A DNA stretch of 64,000 nt from Holophagales bacterium (GCA_009837885.1 VXSP01000012.1:109061-173060), one strand, 5' to 3'; positions 11,701-20,319 are shown, numbered from the stretch's first letter. Made by a program: numbers and translations. Notes: generated from the sequence alone by a model not told the origin.

Positions 11701-12585
11701 AGGAGCCGGACGCTTTCGGTGGTGGCGACAGACGACGAGTTCGACGACGACGGCGAGCGAGTGGTGCTGAGCTTCGTGTCGTTGCCGCCGCGTGTGACGG
11801 GCGGCGGCGAAACGACCATCACGATCAGCGACGTCGGCGGCGGTGGAGGCCCTGGCACGGGTGGCTCTGGTGGGGGCGGTAGTGGTTCGCGTCCCGCGTC
11901 CGACGGGGAGGACGACCGGAAGAGGGACGGCGGTATCCCGGTCAGCCACGGTCCGGTCCGGTCCATGATCGCGACGGACGCGGAGTGCCCAGGAGCCGGC
12001 CTTTGCGTTGCTCGTAGTGGTGTGCCCGTGTCGTTCGAGGACGAGAGTACTGGCGCCGTGATCTCGCGGCTCTGGGAGTTCGGGGACGGCGGCCAGTCAC
12101 GGAATCGAACCGTGAGACGTGCCTGGTCCTTGCCGGGTTTCTACGAGGTGACGCTGTGGACGAGCGACGGCACCAGGGAGTCGACGGTGTCGCTCACGTT
12201 CCTGGTCGAGCCGGCGGCGCCGTCCGGGACCTGCGTTGCCGACCCCCACACGCGCTGCCTCCAGGACTCGCGCTACGCGGTCTCGGTCGAATGGCGGACC
12301 GCCGGGGGCGCCGTCGGCCGGGGCAGCGTGGTACACGCCGGCACCAATGACTCGGGGATCTTCCACTTCTTCGATCCGAACAACTGGGAGGTCCTGATCA
12401 AGATCCTGGACGGCTGCGAGATGAACCGCCACGTGTGGGTGTTCAGCGCGTCGACGACGAATCTCGGCTACACCATTGAAGTGACCGACACGGTGACGGG
12501 TGAGGTGAAGGAGTACGGCAACGAGCCGGGCCGGCCGGCGGTTGCGATCACGGACGCGACCGCGTTTCGGGCGTGCGTCCGCTGA
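8731..12585 (+). CDS. Giant secreted subtilase-like protein with Calx-beta, PKD and C-terminal two-Cys domain
   Basis: About 1284 residues from TTG 8731. The open frame upstream runs through the tRNA-like sequence, so it is not coding there. The signal peptide has LRRRP, then a core including LLLGAIIVLLL. The subtilase-like region shows candidate catalytic positions Glu99 (VLQAE, where Asp is usual), His122 (DSHSRQVA) and Ser280 (ATSYSTP, like GTSxATP); the usual oxyanion Asn appears replaced in CTAHSS. Next come an FN3-like segment and a cadherin-like segment (about 10540-10830). Three Calx-beta-like repeats follow (about 10840-11845), two ending in ENDTP or EDNDD. A Gly/Ser linker, a PKD domain (about 11980-12210, LWEFGDGG) and a C-terminal domain (about 12220-12585) complete the protein. 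That last domain is shared with the gene at 13210. Likely an exported or surface protein; proteolytic activity is uncertain. Confidence 0.8.
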   Translation: MRRRPLGVSALPLRALLLGAIIVLLLHPPCGAQADFDHSESFEQLPADRFNSLRYVYEAGTSWYVLNYDFAKYTGYQELLEKFDRYLPTGDGITVLQAERFHTPDDIGDVTQLFEDLASDSHSRQVASFLSEEETSTLRYTRYRSFSLDLDSFHTATTTRLRDFASTMSSSASYPGKTYDDVAISPAKLLNVSNTNGGSLASTVRHFDKFVEENDMVACTAHSSLSVGNLTTSGTSYNSIVVDQYYGNPGGFPGAKLNDHGAPRYKPDVVARSETGAATSYSTPTVCSAAAALLERASVDEAVVSAYNSVVVKALIMAGATRYNYRLSTEWKDTQEISTPPVDGALPLFYHGEWERGSDAHPTSAKYGAGHLNIMATYDILDSGEFDSGSSEAVEERGWDYASDLSVGDVETYSLDIRANSVFSAVLVWHRYIDDSFRSYLPDYSLSIYDEHDVRVAHSDSLTSNVELVEIELPAGSYRMEVSVKADGGSTDDLAYGLAWISKEVMSPVPQDLGVVVDSVSEWQVTWDSDETAEGRKYRLQVAADEAFSAIEKDVYLDVRSYTYAAPNDGKTKYFRVFAYPEDGDVAYYYPSSAGSTVSQLPSNSAPAGVGTLSDLALRVEDGAQSVEASGAFEDPDGDALTYAATSTAPAVAGVGVSGSLLTVTPLAVGSAEIAVTATDVGGVNLSATQTFQVRVLRPRGVEVTPANLMLTEGTSRAYSVVLSSEPSAAVTVVVTTSLSGTDLSLNQGSLTFAPGDWNVAQRVGVTAGEDADGVADPPVTLEHSVSGGGYDAVAAPSVLVTIVENDTPTISVEDARALEGAGSIIFTVDLSVASGSDVTVGYATSDVGGTGSATGGEDYSSVQGTLTFPAGTASPRQVAVPVMDDTVDEEEEETLRLTLSSANNAELAGGGSTLRVLGTIEDNDDPVVEVSFESVSYDVTEGGTANVDVRIDRDPERDLEVFLERTHHGGAEDADYSGVPASVTFSSDVRSRTLSVVATDDEFDDDGERVVLSFVSLPPRVTGGGETTITISDVGGGGGPGTGGSGGGGSGSRPASDGEDDRKRDGGIPVSHGPVRSMIATDAECPGAGLCVARSGVPVSFEDESTGAVISRLWEFGDGGQSRNRTVRRAWSLPGFYEVTLWTSDGTRESTVSLTFLVEPAAPSGTCVADPHTRCLQDSRYAVSVEWRTAGGAVGRGSVVHAGTNDSGIFHFFDPNNWEVLIKILDGCEMNRHVWVFSASTTNLGYTIEVTDTVTGEVKEYGNEPGRPAVAITDATAFRACVR

Positions 12586-12621
12586 TGAGCCTGTGCCACC
12601 GCTGCTACACTCCCCGGCTCG

Positions 12622-12713
<92 letters not shown>

Positions 12714-12826
12714 CACGAGAGTGCCAGGTACCCGGTTCTCCTGGATCAGGACCATAGCCAGCCGTTCTCGAGTGGCGGCGCCGCCTACTGCCGCCTCCGG
12801 CATTGGCCGCTAGCCGACTGTGCCAT

Positions 12827-13063
12827 CTAGCGGCGGCCTTCGTGAATGGCGGCGACGATCTCCTCGGACGTCATCCAGACGCGTCGCCACTGTCGACGGC
12901 GCTTCCGGAAGTTCGCTACGGCCAACTTCCGAGCCTCACGATCCTGACTTCGCGCCGGGACCAGATGCGCGATGGTCTGGCCGTGACGTGTGATCGCCGC
13001 GACCGACAGGACCCGTCGGCGAAGAGGTGCCGGTCTCCCGGTGTCGGTCCGATCAACCTCCAA
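12827..13063 (-). pseudogene. Remnant of a Phd-family antitoxin
   Basis: A 78-codon frame whose middle, SVAAITRHGQTIAHLVPA, matches the core of prevent-host-death antitoxins (VVITRHGRPVARLVP). The tail MTSEEIVAAIHEGRR matches their typical end (LTVEEILAWRHEGRR). The N-terminal Phd DNA-binding region is missing; the residues before the core do not look like the family. No toxin gene adjoins it. I read it as a decayed antitoxin gene. The rest of the 12714-13209 gap shows no gene or clear RNA. Confidence 0.55.
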
Positions 13064-13209
13064 GATGGGAGATGCGAAAGCAACACCTTCCTTGCTAGAA
13101 GTAACTCACCGACGAAGATGCACTTGAGTTTGGGGCAACGAGGAATCGAATGGTCTGTCGGCTGACACTCCCAACCGAGTCAAGCCTCCCGTGTCCACGG
13201 GTCCGGCGC

Positions 13210-14415
13210 ATGCAAGCCTCGTCGCGCCGTCCCCTGCCCGCCCGGTGGGTGTTCGTGGCCTGTGGCATGGCCGTGTCTTGTCTGATCCCGACAGCGGTGA
13301 TCGCGGCGACACTCGACGGCGGTTTCGACGTCTCTGTCAGGAGCGGGAATGTAGAGGCCCGCGTGGTTGAGGTCGGCCTGGGAAGTGACATGGAGCTGTT
13401 CTACTTCGACACGTCGCACGACCCGGAGGTCCTGGTCAAAGTGCTGGACTCTTGCGCGTTCAACGGCCATCGCTGGGTGGCCGTAGCGGCCGCCACGGAT
13501 CGTCAGCTTGATGTGATCGTGCAATCGCGGACCGGCCGCGTGTGGCACTACCGGGCCGCCGCGGGCCATGCTTCACAGAGTCTCCTCGACATTCGTGCGT
13601 TTCTGTGTACCGCGTCGAGTTCAACGTCGGTAGAGCCAGCGACGAAGACCCGAACCGCAGCTGCGTCGTCGCGGGGCGGCGAACCGAAGCACGTCGCCGC
13701 GGCCGCGACTCTGAACAACCGCTTCCTGGCGGAGATCACCGTGACGCACGACGGCGGCGACTCTGTCGGCGTCGTGACGGACTTGCCGGGCGACAGCGCC
13801 GTGCTGTTCTGGTTCTTCGACCCGAGCAACCCCGAAGTCCTGTTCCGGGTGGTCGATGGCTGCTCCCTCAACGGCCATTGGTGGGTCTTCATGGCGGCCC
13901 TCACCGATCTTCCAGGTGAAGCGACTGTGCAAGACACGGCAACGGGAAACGTCAAGCGCTACACCCTCTCTGCCGGAAGCCTTGAAGGGGTCGCTGACCG
14001 TACGGCGTTCTCATGCGACGCTGGAACCCCGACCCCCGATCCGACTCCTGATCCGACACCGGACCCGGCCCCCGACCACACCGCAACCAGCGTCGTACTC
14101 CACGGCCGCTTCGTGGCGGAAATCGAGTTCACTGCCGACGGCGTACGACGGGTTGCCAGCGTGGTTGACGTGGACTTGCCCGGCACCGCCTCGGCGCTGT
14201 TTCACTTCGGAAACCCGACCAACGCGGAGATCCTGTTCAAGGTGTTGGAGGGCTGCGCGATCAATGGGCAGTGGTGGGTCTTCGCTGCAGCCGCTACTGA
14301 CCTTGGTTACACCATCATCGTGCGAGACACGGCTGCGCGAGGGGAGAAGAGGTGGTTCTCAGAGCCGGGCGGAAGCCCACCGCTGACCGATACCTATGCG
14401 TTTCCGTGCAGCTAG
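13210..14415 (+). CDS. Secreted protein of three tandem ~100-residue two-Cys domains
   Basis: 401 residues with a signal peptide (MQASSRRPLPARW, then a hydrophobic stretch ending VIAAT). Start ATG 13210 was chosen because the upstream frame only adds non-hydrophobic residues. The mature protein is three copies of one domain: about 13305-13615, 13710-14015 and 14085-14412. Each has an F-x-F-D/G-x-S/T/N-x-P/A-E-V/I-L-V/F-K/R-V core. Next come V(L/V)(D/E)(S/G)C, then NGHxWV or NGQWWV, a strand like DLGYTI, DTA or RTG, and a closing F-x-C. Copies 2 and 3 are joined by a Thr-Pro-Asp linker of PDPT repeats (about 14025-14080). The same domain ends the giant protein at 8731-12585. No enzymatic motif is visible; two Cys per copy suggest a disulfide. 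Function unknown. Confidence 0.8.
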   Translation: MQASSRRPLPARWVFVACGMAVSCLIPTAVIAATLDGGFDVSVRSGNVEARVVEVGLGSDMELFYFDTSHDPEVLVKVLDSCAFNGHRWVAVAAATDRQLDVIVQSRTGRVWHYRAAAGHASQSLLDIRAFLCTASSSTSVEPATKTRTAAASSRGGEPKHVAAAATLNNRFLAEITVTHDGGDSVGVVTDLPGDSAVLFWFFDPSNPEVLFRVVDGCSLNGHWWVFMAALTDLPGEATVQDTATGNVKRYTLSAGSLEGVADRTAFSCDAGTPTPDPTPDPTPDPAPDHTATSVVLHGRFVAEIEFTADGVRRVASVVDVDLPGTASALFHFGNPTNAEILFKVLEGCAINGQWWVFAAAATDLGYTIIVRDTAARGEKRWFSEPGGSPPLTDTYAFPCS

Positions 14416-14427
14416 AAAGCCCGGTGC

Positions 14428-15990
14428 TCAGTCCGCGACGCAGTCGTAGTTCGCCGCGTCGTTCACATCGCCGGACCCGTTGTACTGCGCGTACTGGGGA
14501 TAGGGGCACAGCGGGCGGGAGAAGCGCTTCCTGTCTTCCAGCGCCTCGCCGGCTTCGAGCATCGCCTCGCTCCAGCTGACCGTCCTGTCGCCGAGGGCCA
14601 CCTGGCCTTCCAGGAACGTGAAGTTCCCGGGGTGCTCCGCGAGGATCCGGTCGGGCGCTTCGCCGTTCTCCACCCAGTCGACGATCGCCTGGATGTAGTC
14701 GGCGGCCCAGGCGCCGTTTCCGCCCAGGCAGTGGATCATGCCCGGAACCATGAAGGTGCGCAGGTAGTCGCCCATCTCGCCGTTCACTTCCCCGGCCTCC
14801 ACCAGGAACTTCTCCAGCGCCGCGGCGCGGCAGGGGAAGTCGTGCCAGCCGTTGTAGATGATCAGCTTGCTGCCGCTCTCCTCGAACCTGCTGAAGTCGG
14901 GCGCCGGGAGGTCGACCGCGACCATGGCGTCTTTCAGCGCGGGCAGGTCCTTCACCGGGTCGAAGGCGTCGATGTCGAAGCCCGGCGTGCGGTGCATCGC
15001 CGCCACGAGCACGTCGACCGTGACGTCGGACGCGGTCCCCTCGAGGAACGGCACGGGACCCGTCGCCCAGAGCTGGAAGTCGCCGTTCAGCTCCGCGCCC
15101 GGATAGACGCCCGGCACGACGACGGCGCCCGAGTCGTCCGTGATCCCGGTGTAGATGAAGCGCGCGGTCTCGATCTGGCCGGCCGTGAGGCAGTCGGTAG
15201 CGGGACCGTCCTGGCATTCGAGAGCGTCGAGTTCAAGGAGCTCGACCGTGCACTTGCGAGGGTCGCCGACGATGCCGTCGGCGACGCCGTCCAGCATGTC
15301 GCAGGCTCTCCGGGTGTTCGCGTCCAGCAGCGCCACGGAGTCTGCGGTGAGGGGGTTCCGCTTCTGGTGCCGGCTCGTCTCGAGCGCGAACGTCAGCAGA
15401 CCGAACCCGTAGTCGACGGCCGGCGCGCCGGCGATGATCCCGTCGTAGTCGTCCGGAAAGCGCAACGCCTCCATCAGCGCGGCGCGCCCGCCGTTCGAAC
15501 AGCCCCAGAGATACGCGTGTGCGACGGGCCGGCCGTAGAACTCCTGGATGATCCGCTTCGCCAGCACCGTAGTCAGGTGATTGGCGCGGAAGCCGAAGTC
15601 CAGTTGCGCGTGGTCGTTCCGGTAGAAGGACGGGTCGTTCTCCGGCTCATGGCCGGTGTCGGTTGTCGCCATGGCGAAGCCGTCGTCGAGCAGGCTGCTC
15701 GTGTCTCCGATCACGCCGGCCAGACCCCCGGGCGCGTGGAACATGAACCGTCCCGTCCAGCCTTCGGCCGGCATGCGGACCTCGAAGCGGATCGTCGCGT
15801 CGATCGTGCCGCGGACCCGGCAATGTTCCGGGACCTCGCCCGCGGCGGGGACCAGTACGCCCGGCCCCACCGCGTGGTCCGAGTCGGTCAGGAGGTAGAG
15901 CGCGGCGCATCGGTCCGCGGGCGAATCCGCCGCGAGGGCGATGCCCGGAAGGGCGAGGCAGACCGATGTCAGCAGGGCGGGGAGGCGCAT
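14428..15990 (-). CDS. Tannase/feruloyl esterase family hydrolase
   Basis: 520 residues with a signal peptide (LLTSVCLALPGIALAA). The serine hydrolase nucleophile motif is GCSNGGR near residue 193 (G-x-S-x-G), followed by MEALRFPDDYDGIIAGAPA, the hallmark of the tannase/feruloyl esterase family (Pfam Tannase). A late GMIHCLGG carries the expected catalytic His near a paired Cys. Such enzymes hydrolyse galloyl or feruloyl esters of plant or other phenolics and are exported. The gene is convergent with the three-domain protein (12 bp apart) and divergent from the small gene at 16045. The real substrate cannot be told from sequence. Confidence 0.9.
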   Translation of the reverse strand: MRLPALLTSVCLALPGIALAADSPADRCAALYLLTDSDHAVGPGVLVPAAGEVPEHCRVRGTIDATIRFEVRMPAEGWTGRFMFHAPGGLAGVIGDTSSLLDDGFAMATTDTGHEPENDPSFYRNDHAQLDFGFRANHLTTVLAKRIIQEFYGRPVAHAYLWGCSNGGRAALMEALRFPDDYDGIIAGAPAVDYGFGLLTFALETSRHQKRNPLTADSVALLDANTRRACDMLDGVADGIVGDPRKCTVELLELDALECQDGPATDCLTAGQIETARFIYTGITDDSGAVVVPGVYPGAELNGDFQLWATGPVPFLEGTASDVTVDVLVAAMHRTPGFDIDAFDPVKDLPALKDAMVAVDLPAPDFSRFEESGSKLIIYNGWHDFPCRAAALEKFLVEAGEVNGEMGDYLRTFMVPGMIHCLGGNGAWAADYIQAIVDWVENGEAPDRILAEHPGNFTFLEGQVALGDRTVSWSEAMLEAGEALEDRKRFSRPLCPYPQYAQYNGSGDVNDAANYDCVAD

Positions 15991-16044
15991 ATGAATAGTC
16001 TCCGTCGAGAAGGGCGTCGTACTGGTCGAACTGGGGAGCTTGCC

Positions 16045-16245
16045 ATGATCACAAACGAGAGGCAGTACAGGATCACGCGGAGAAAGGCAGCGGACTTCGC
16101 AAGTGCGATCAAGGAGTTCGAGGCGAAGTCATCCGAACGCACAAATGTGCATCCGAGGCTGCGGCGCGCCGAACTGGAGGCCATGAAGAGCCAGCTAGCC
16201 GACCTGCGTGAGGAACTCGAAGCGTACGAGTCATGCACGCCTTGA
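16045..16245 (+). CDS. Small protein paired with a nucleotidyltransferase gene (HigA-like N-terminal segment)
   Basis: 66 residues from ATG 16045, preceded by GGGGAG. It starts MITNERQYRITRRKAADFA and continues with a charged helix ending LADLREELEAYE. This resembles the N-terminal segment of some HigA-like antitoxins that precede an XRE domain, but no HTH follows here. The open frame upstream runs antisense to the esterase gene and is not coding. It overlaps the next gene by 13 bp, so the two are probably cotranslated. Function unknown; perhaps a truncated antitoxin or a small partner of the nucleotidyltransferase. Confidence 0.6.
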   Translation: MITNERQYRITRRKAADFASAIKEFEAKSSERTNVHPRLRRAELEAMKSQLADLREELEAYESCTP

Positions 16246-16517
16246 TCGAGTCCCACCGAGCCGAGATCCGAGCCCTCGCGGAGCGACACGGCCTCCGCGA
16301 TGTCCGCATCTTCGGCTCAATGGTCCGCGGAGACGCGGATGAGGCGAGTGACGTCGACCTGCTGGTCACCTTGCCGCCGGGGCGCACAGGTCTGGCGCTC
16401 GGAGCGCTCCTCATGGATGTCCAGGATCTGTTGGGCAGGCGGGTCGAAGTGGTGACGGAGCGAAGCCTGCACCCGGCACTCCGGGACCGAGTGGTTGAAG
16501 AAGCGCAGGTGCTCTGA
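16233..16517 (+). CDS. Minimal nucleotidyltransferase (MNT)
   Basis: 94 residues with the polymerase-beta-like fold motif GSMVRG followed by SDVDLLV (GSxxRG...SDxDL), which binds metal and NTP. Minimal nucleotidyltransferases of this size usually act with a HEPN partner, where the MNT protein AMPylates and silences the HEPN RNase. No HEPN protein is visible; instead a 66-residue protein overlaps upstream. It could therefore be an orphan antitoxin or a member of another two-gene module. Confidence 0.85.
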   Translation: MHALIESHRAEIRALAERHGLRDVRIFGSMVRGDADEASDVDLLVTLPPGRTGLALGALLMDVQDLLGRRVEVVTERSLHPALRDRVVEEAQVL

Positions 16518-16576
16518 GCGCGAGCGCCACCAGACAGAGACGCCGAAGCGGCTCGGACGAAGTGAGCGAACACGGG

Positions 16577-17308
16577 CTAGTCCGGCACCGGGAGTAGCTT
16601 GCTGTGGTCCTTCCAACGGTTCGCGTGGCCGCGGAGACGCTGCTCGGTAGCGGTGTCCGGATTCAGTACAAAGAACGTGCGGTTGCTCCACCGGCGCCAG
16701 TACCAGGCCCATCGGCAGCCTGGCAATCGCTGCATCCAGTACTGAATCTCGTTGTGGTGACCGCCAGGGCGCCGTGTGTTGTGGTGGTAGATCACCGCTG
16801 GCCGCCCTTCGGCAAGCCGGGCGACTTCGGCGACCGGGATTCTCTTCGCGCTCACCTGCTGAGTGGGCCTGAATCTCTCGTCAGGGTAGAGGCCGTTGTC
16901 TGGGTCGGCGAACACCAGATCGCAGTTTGCCAACGTGCTGTTGGCACCCTCAAACCAGCGATGTCGCCAAGCTGCTCTGGCGGCAATGGGAACACGTCGG
17001 ATGTCGAGGGGTTCGCCCGCGAAGTCGGCTTCGCCCAAGAGGCCCGAGTCCTCGATTCTCCTCACGCTCCGGTGCCCGCCCCTCACGAGTTGCCCGAGCG
17101 TGTCGAACAGTTGGGGGTCGAGGTTCCGCCAGTTGTCGCGGTCGGACAGGTACGTCGTGTGACGCCCGTCGCCGGATTGTCTCCCGGCCGGCCGCTCAGG
17201 GCTGGGATGGAGGTACCAAGCGACGCCCAGCCGCCCCTCGCCGCGGATGGCACGAAGGAGGCCGTACTTCGCGAAGTCGCCGATGTCGCCCACGTAGGCG
17301 TTCTGCAT
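16577..17308 (-). CDS. Conserved protein of unknown function (MQNAYVGDIGDF family)
   Basis: 243 residues from ATG 17308, preceded by AAAGAGG; the frame is open further upstream but the family-like start MQNAYVGDIGDFAKYGLLRA supports this ATG. Conserved-looking segments are LVFADPDNGL, VIYHHNTRRPGGHHNE and a C-terminal RTFFVLNP. The D-P-D-N-G and H-H-N motifs suggest a catalytic or metal-binding role, but I recognise no characterised homologue. I recall similar proteins as uncharacterised genes near defence loci; that recollection is not proof. No membrane segment. Confidence 0.7.
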   Translation of the reverse strand: MQNAYVGDIGDFAKYGLLRAIRGEGRLGVAWYLHPSPERPAGRQSGDGRHTTYLSDRDNWRNLDPQLFDTLGQLVRGGHRSVRRIEDSGLLGEADFAGEPLDIRRVPIAARAAWRHRWFEGANSTLANCDLVFADPDNGLYPDERFRPTQQVSAKRIPVAEVARLAEGRPAVIYHHNTRRPGGHHNEIQYWMQRLPGCRWAWYWRRWSNRTFFVLNPDTATEQRLRGHANRWKDHSKLLPVPD

Positions 17309-17360
17309 CGGATGGAGCCTCTTTGACCAGTCTTCGGGAGTGACCGCCGGTGTCTCGGGT

Positions 17361-18149
17361 TCAGGCGACGCGCCGCAGCAGCTTCCGCTCCAGATCGGCG
17401 GTCGATTCAAGCGAGGAGATCATCTCACCGCCTACGTCGGAGAGCCGAGCCAGATCGAGACGGGGAATCTCCGATTGGTCCGAGAAGACGAGGATCGACT
17501 CGAACTGAATCTCGTGACGGTGGAAGTGGGACAGCATGATCGTGGTCAGACGGGCCTTGTCGCGATTCGGCACGCCGTACAGGAACAGCGGTGTATCCAG
17601 CCGTCCGTCTATCCGATAGTCCACGCGGTACGGTTCGGGGTCGGGAAGACCCTCGGGCGAGTAGTCCGCCTGGATCTTGTCTTCGTCGACGAGGCCGTGC
17701 AGCAGGTCGGCAAGATCGTCGTAGAAGGTGGACCTCACGTGGGACCTGGAGAGCAGTGTCAGGTCGTGAACTCTGGTCAGCGCCTGGCCGAATCGAAAGA
17801 CTGCTTCGGGCAGTCGCTCGATGGACGTGTCGAGGCGGAAAGAGCCGCCGTCTCGTTCTACACCCGTCTCGTTGACGATGCGTTCGAGAATCTGTCCGCG
17901 CGCCCCTTGAAGGAAGGCGTCGATGTCGTGGTCGTAGCTGATGTGCATGAGCGTGTGACCACGGTCCGAGAGCCGGATTCCGCCGATTCCGGTCTCAGAG
18001 ACATGGATCGGGAATCGGTCGCCGTCCGGGAACTCGAAGTGCGTGCGTAGCATCAAGGCGTCGTCCGGACGCCGTGCGAGGCGCACTTCGGCACAGAGAC
18101 GTTCGCAGAGGAGCTTCTGCACCGCGTCGACCTCGAAACGAACGGTCAT
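17361..18149 (-). CDS. DUF1828-domain protein
   Basis: 262 residues. The N-terminal part (FPDGDRFPIHVSE, then GGIRLSDRGHTLMHIS) matches the DUF1828 domain; the C-terminal part may be DUF1829. Both are domains of unknown function that I recall from mobile or phage-linked genes. It is upstream of, and in the same direction as, the MQNAYVGDIGDF-type gene, 52 bp away, so the two may form one transcript. No catalytic motif, signal peptide or membrane segment is visible. Confidence 0.7.
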   Translation of the reverse strand: MTVRFEVDAVQKLLCERLCAEVRLARRPDDALMLRTHFEFPDGDRFPIHVSETGIGGIRLSDRGHTLMHISYDHDIDAFLQGARGQILERIVNETGVERDGGSFRLDTSIERLPEAVFRFGQALTRVHDLTLLSRSHVRSTFYDDLADLLHGLVDEDKIQADYSPEGLPDPEPYRVDYRIDGRLDTPLFLYGVPNRDKARLTTIMLSHFHRHEIQFESILVFSDQSEIPRLDLARLSDVGGEMISSLESTADLERKLLRRVA

Positions 18150-18350
18150 GGCACCGTACTCTAAAGCCCAAGCCGGGAAGGCCGGTTCGAGATCGGCGCA
18201 CGCCGCAGCTACCAGCGCGAATGCCGAGCCGCCCGAACGCGGTAGCGGGAGACCTGCGGAGGCAGTGTGGCAGAGTTGAACTTCGCTGACACCTTCGTCA
18301 CGGAGTCACTTGCGGCTCATGACGTCTAGTCCCGGACGACCGACCCGACC

Positions 18351-18788
18351 ATGAGCAAGCCCACGCGCACGTCTCACTTCGCCGTCGAACAGACGCGCGG
18401 ACTCGCGTATGGTCCACTCAGGGACAGAGGGACACTCGACGGCGTTCTGATTCGAGTTGGCGGCAAGGATGACGCTGAATCGGTCCATCTACTCGACGGC
18501 GACAAGGTCCACGTCTGCAACGCGAACCGTGAGGTGGCATGTCGCCTCGCGCCGAATCTCTTCGGCGCGATCCTCCGCGTCCACGGTGAGGGACGCTGGG
18601 AGCGCGACCAGGACGGCAACTGGAGCTTGCTGCGATTCGACATTCGCGACTTTGAACCGCTCGACGACGTACCGCTCGGCGAAGCTGTCAAGCGCTTGCG
18701 GGCGGTGAAGGGGAGCGGCTGGCGGCGAGTCTCGGAGCCGGCACGTGAGCTTCATCGGCTCCGCGGCGGGCGAGGCGAGAACGACTGA
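18351..18788 (+). CDS. Hypothetical protein
   Basis: 145 residues from ATG 18351, divergent from the DUF1828 gene. The middle is a likely beta-rich fold (GVLIRVGGKDDAESVHLLDG, then CRLAPNLFGAILRVHGEGRW). It resembles small OB/SH3-like proteins in pattern only. The C terminus is basic. I do not recognise the family. A GTG frame of 38 codons follows immediately after its stop. Confidence 0.55.
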   Translation: MSKPTRTSHFAVEQTRGLAYGPLRDRGTLDGVLIRVGGKDDAESVHLLDGDKVHVCNANREVACRLAPNLFGAILRVHGEGRWERDQDGNWSLLRFDIRDFEPLDDVPLGEAVKRLRAVKGSGWRRVSEPARELHRLRGGRGEND

Positions 18789-18905
18789 GTGGCCATTCTC
18801 GATGCCCCGGCGCTCTTGCACTTCCTGGGATCCGATGCGCGAGCGGCGATGAACCCAGCTAGCGGCGAGCCGATTCCCGGCGCAAAGGTCCACATCAGGG
18901 GCTAG
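18789..18905 (+). CDS. Possible small ORF directly downstream
   Basis: A 38-codon frame starts at the GTG immediately after the stop of the 18351 gene, in the same frame, and encodes VAILDAPALLHFLG, then a segment ending KVHIRG. It may be a short coupled peptide, or the continuation of the upstream protein after a nonsense mutation. From 18906 to the DUF4297 gene at 19185 I see no convincing gene. Confidence 0.25.
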   Translation: MAILDAPALLHFLGSDARAAMNPASGEPIPGAKVHIRG

Positions 18906-19184
18906 CGCTGGGAACGCGGTCGGTTCGCTGGTCGTCGCCTGTCGGACGGTCTCACTGGGTCGTACATCGCGCGAGTCGAGCCGACTTGGTAGTCTGCCGG
19001 CCGCTTACTCAGAGACGGGTCTTGAACGACTTAATGCTGCGGTGCCAGTGCCTTTCGGGGCCAAGGCGCGCAGACGAATGAGGACAGGAGGAGGCGGCGA
19101 GCTTCGTGGCCGAGTACTTTCCGCGAAGTCGTGGAGCGGCTGGCCGCGATGAACTACTCAAGGGCAGAAGGGATGACTGGTGTG

Positions 19185-20318
19185 ATGAGCGAGAGCGACG
19201 CGGGCAGCGACACGCTGGCGAGATTCCGTTACCAGGCAGAAGTGACTCTGCCGTATTGCGTGTCCACGCTCTTGTCTCTGAACGAGATTGAGGCGGTCGT
19301 CGCGGAACATATGGAGGACATTGCCGTGAAGACCACGACGGGCTGGCGATTCCTGCAGGTGAAGAGCCGCAATCCGGAGCGCGGCGTATGGACGGCGGCA
19401 GCTCTCTTCGCGAAGAAGGGTGGTGCCCTTCGCTCGCTGTTTCGGACCTACTCCCTGACCGCAGGGGAAGATCACTCATTGGAGCTCGTGTTAGAAGGGG
19501 CGGTCAAGACCGGGAATCCGATACGGGCACTTCGCAAGGGTCAAGACCGTACACCACTAGTGCCAATGGTCATGAAGAGGCTGAAGGCAACTCAAGCAAC
19601 GGCTGAGGACTTCCTCAGGAGAGTGACGCTCAACGAGAGCCCAAGCTATCGAACGGACATCCATGCGACCAATTCGAGGCTATTGCATCAGCACGCGCCG
19701 TCACTGACGCAACCGGAGCTCGAGGCTTTGCATGAGGCGTTGCTTTCAGAAATCGAGAAGGCGATGCGATGTGATGCACTGAGCCCGCTTTGGCCACGAA
19801 GCGTGGTGCAGCCGGAGAGGCGATCCGGAGAAATGGAAGAGCGACTCCGGGCCAAGACACTGGACGCGGAGCGCCTGTCCCGGATAGCCGCATCCCTGAC
19901 CAACGCGGGACGTCCGCTCTTGAAGCGCTTGGTAGAACCGGGCGGAGGGCCGGTTTCAGCGTTAGTGCAGAAGCTAGTCTTAGGAGGGGCGACTCCGGCC
20001 TTGATTGATCGGGCGCGCAATCTCCAGGCCAATGCGCGCCACCATCGTTTCGTGCGAGCGGCACAGAAGGTCGCCTCTGACGATGCTCTGGTCACAGATC
20101 TGCATGAACGGCTCGGTACCTATGCAGACACGGCTGTGGCTATGCATGCGTCGTCCCCCCAGCCGGCGGTCCGAATCTGGAGGGACCTGCTCGAGACGTT
20201 CGGCAGGGACGCTGAGGAGATCGACCGCCACAAGCTGGTTCGGGCGGATCCGATGCTCTTGATGGGCGAGAGCTGCATCCTGTCGGATGAATGCGTGTTT
20301 GACTGGGGCGGACAATAG
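19185..20318 (+). CDS. DUF4297-domain nuclease-like effector of an ABC-three-component-type system
   Basis: About 377 residues. The N-terminal domain matches DUF4297 (Cap4-type dsDNA nuclease): FRYQAEVTLPYCV, then EHMEDIAVKTTTGWRFLQVKSR, giving the D...QxK core of a PD-(D/E)xK nuclease near residues 45-60. The helical C-terminal part probably contacts partners. ATG 19185 is chosen because AGAAGGG lies 12 bp upstream; ATG 19173 and GTG 19131 are alternatives. The next two genes follow by 1 bp and by overlap, so this is one operon: effector, middle component, SMC-like ATPase. I infer an anti-phage role from that architecture, not from any direct evidence. Confidence 0.8.
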   Translation: MSESDAGSDTLARFRYQAEVTLPYCVSTLLSLNEIEAVVAEHMEDIAVKTTTGWRFLQVKSRNPERGVWTAAALFAKKGGALRSLFRTYSLTAGEDHSLELVLEGAVKTGNPIRALRKGQDRTPLVPMVMKRLKATQATAEDFLRRVTLNESPSYRTDIHATNSRLLHQHAPSLTQPELEALHEALLSEIEKAMRCDALSPLWPRSVVQPERRSGEMEERLRAKTLDAERLSRIAASLTNAGRPLLKRLVEPGGGPVSALVQKLVLGGATPALIDRARNLQANARHHRFVRAAQKVASDDALVTDLHERLGTYADTAVAMHASSPQPAVRIWRDLLETFGRDAEEIDRHKLVRADPMLLMGESCILSDECVFDWGGQ

Positions 20319-20319
20319 A

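Noticed and set aside
18789..18905. HU-like DNA-binding protein fragment
   Set aside because: The short match to the HU C terminus (NP-S/T-G-E-P-I-P) is too brief to support a call.
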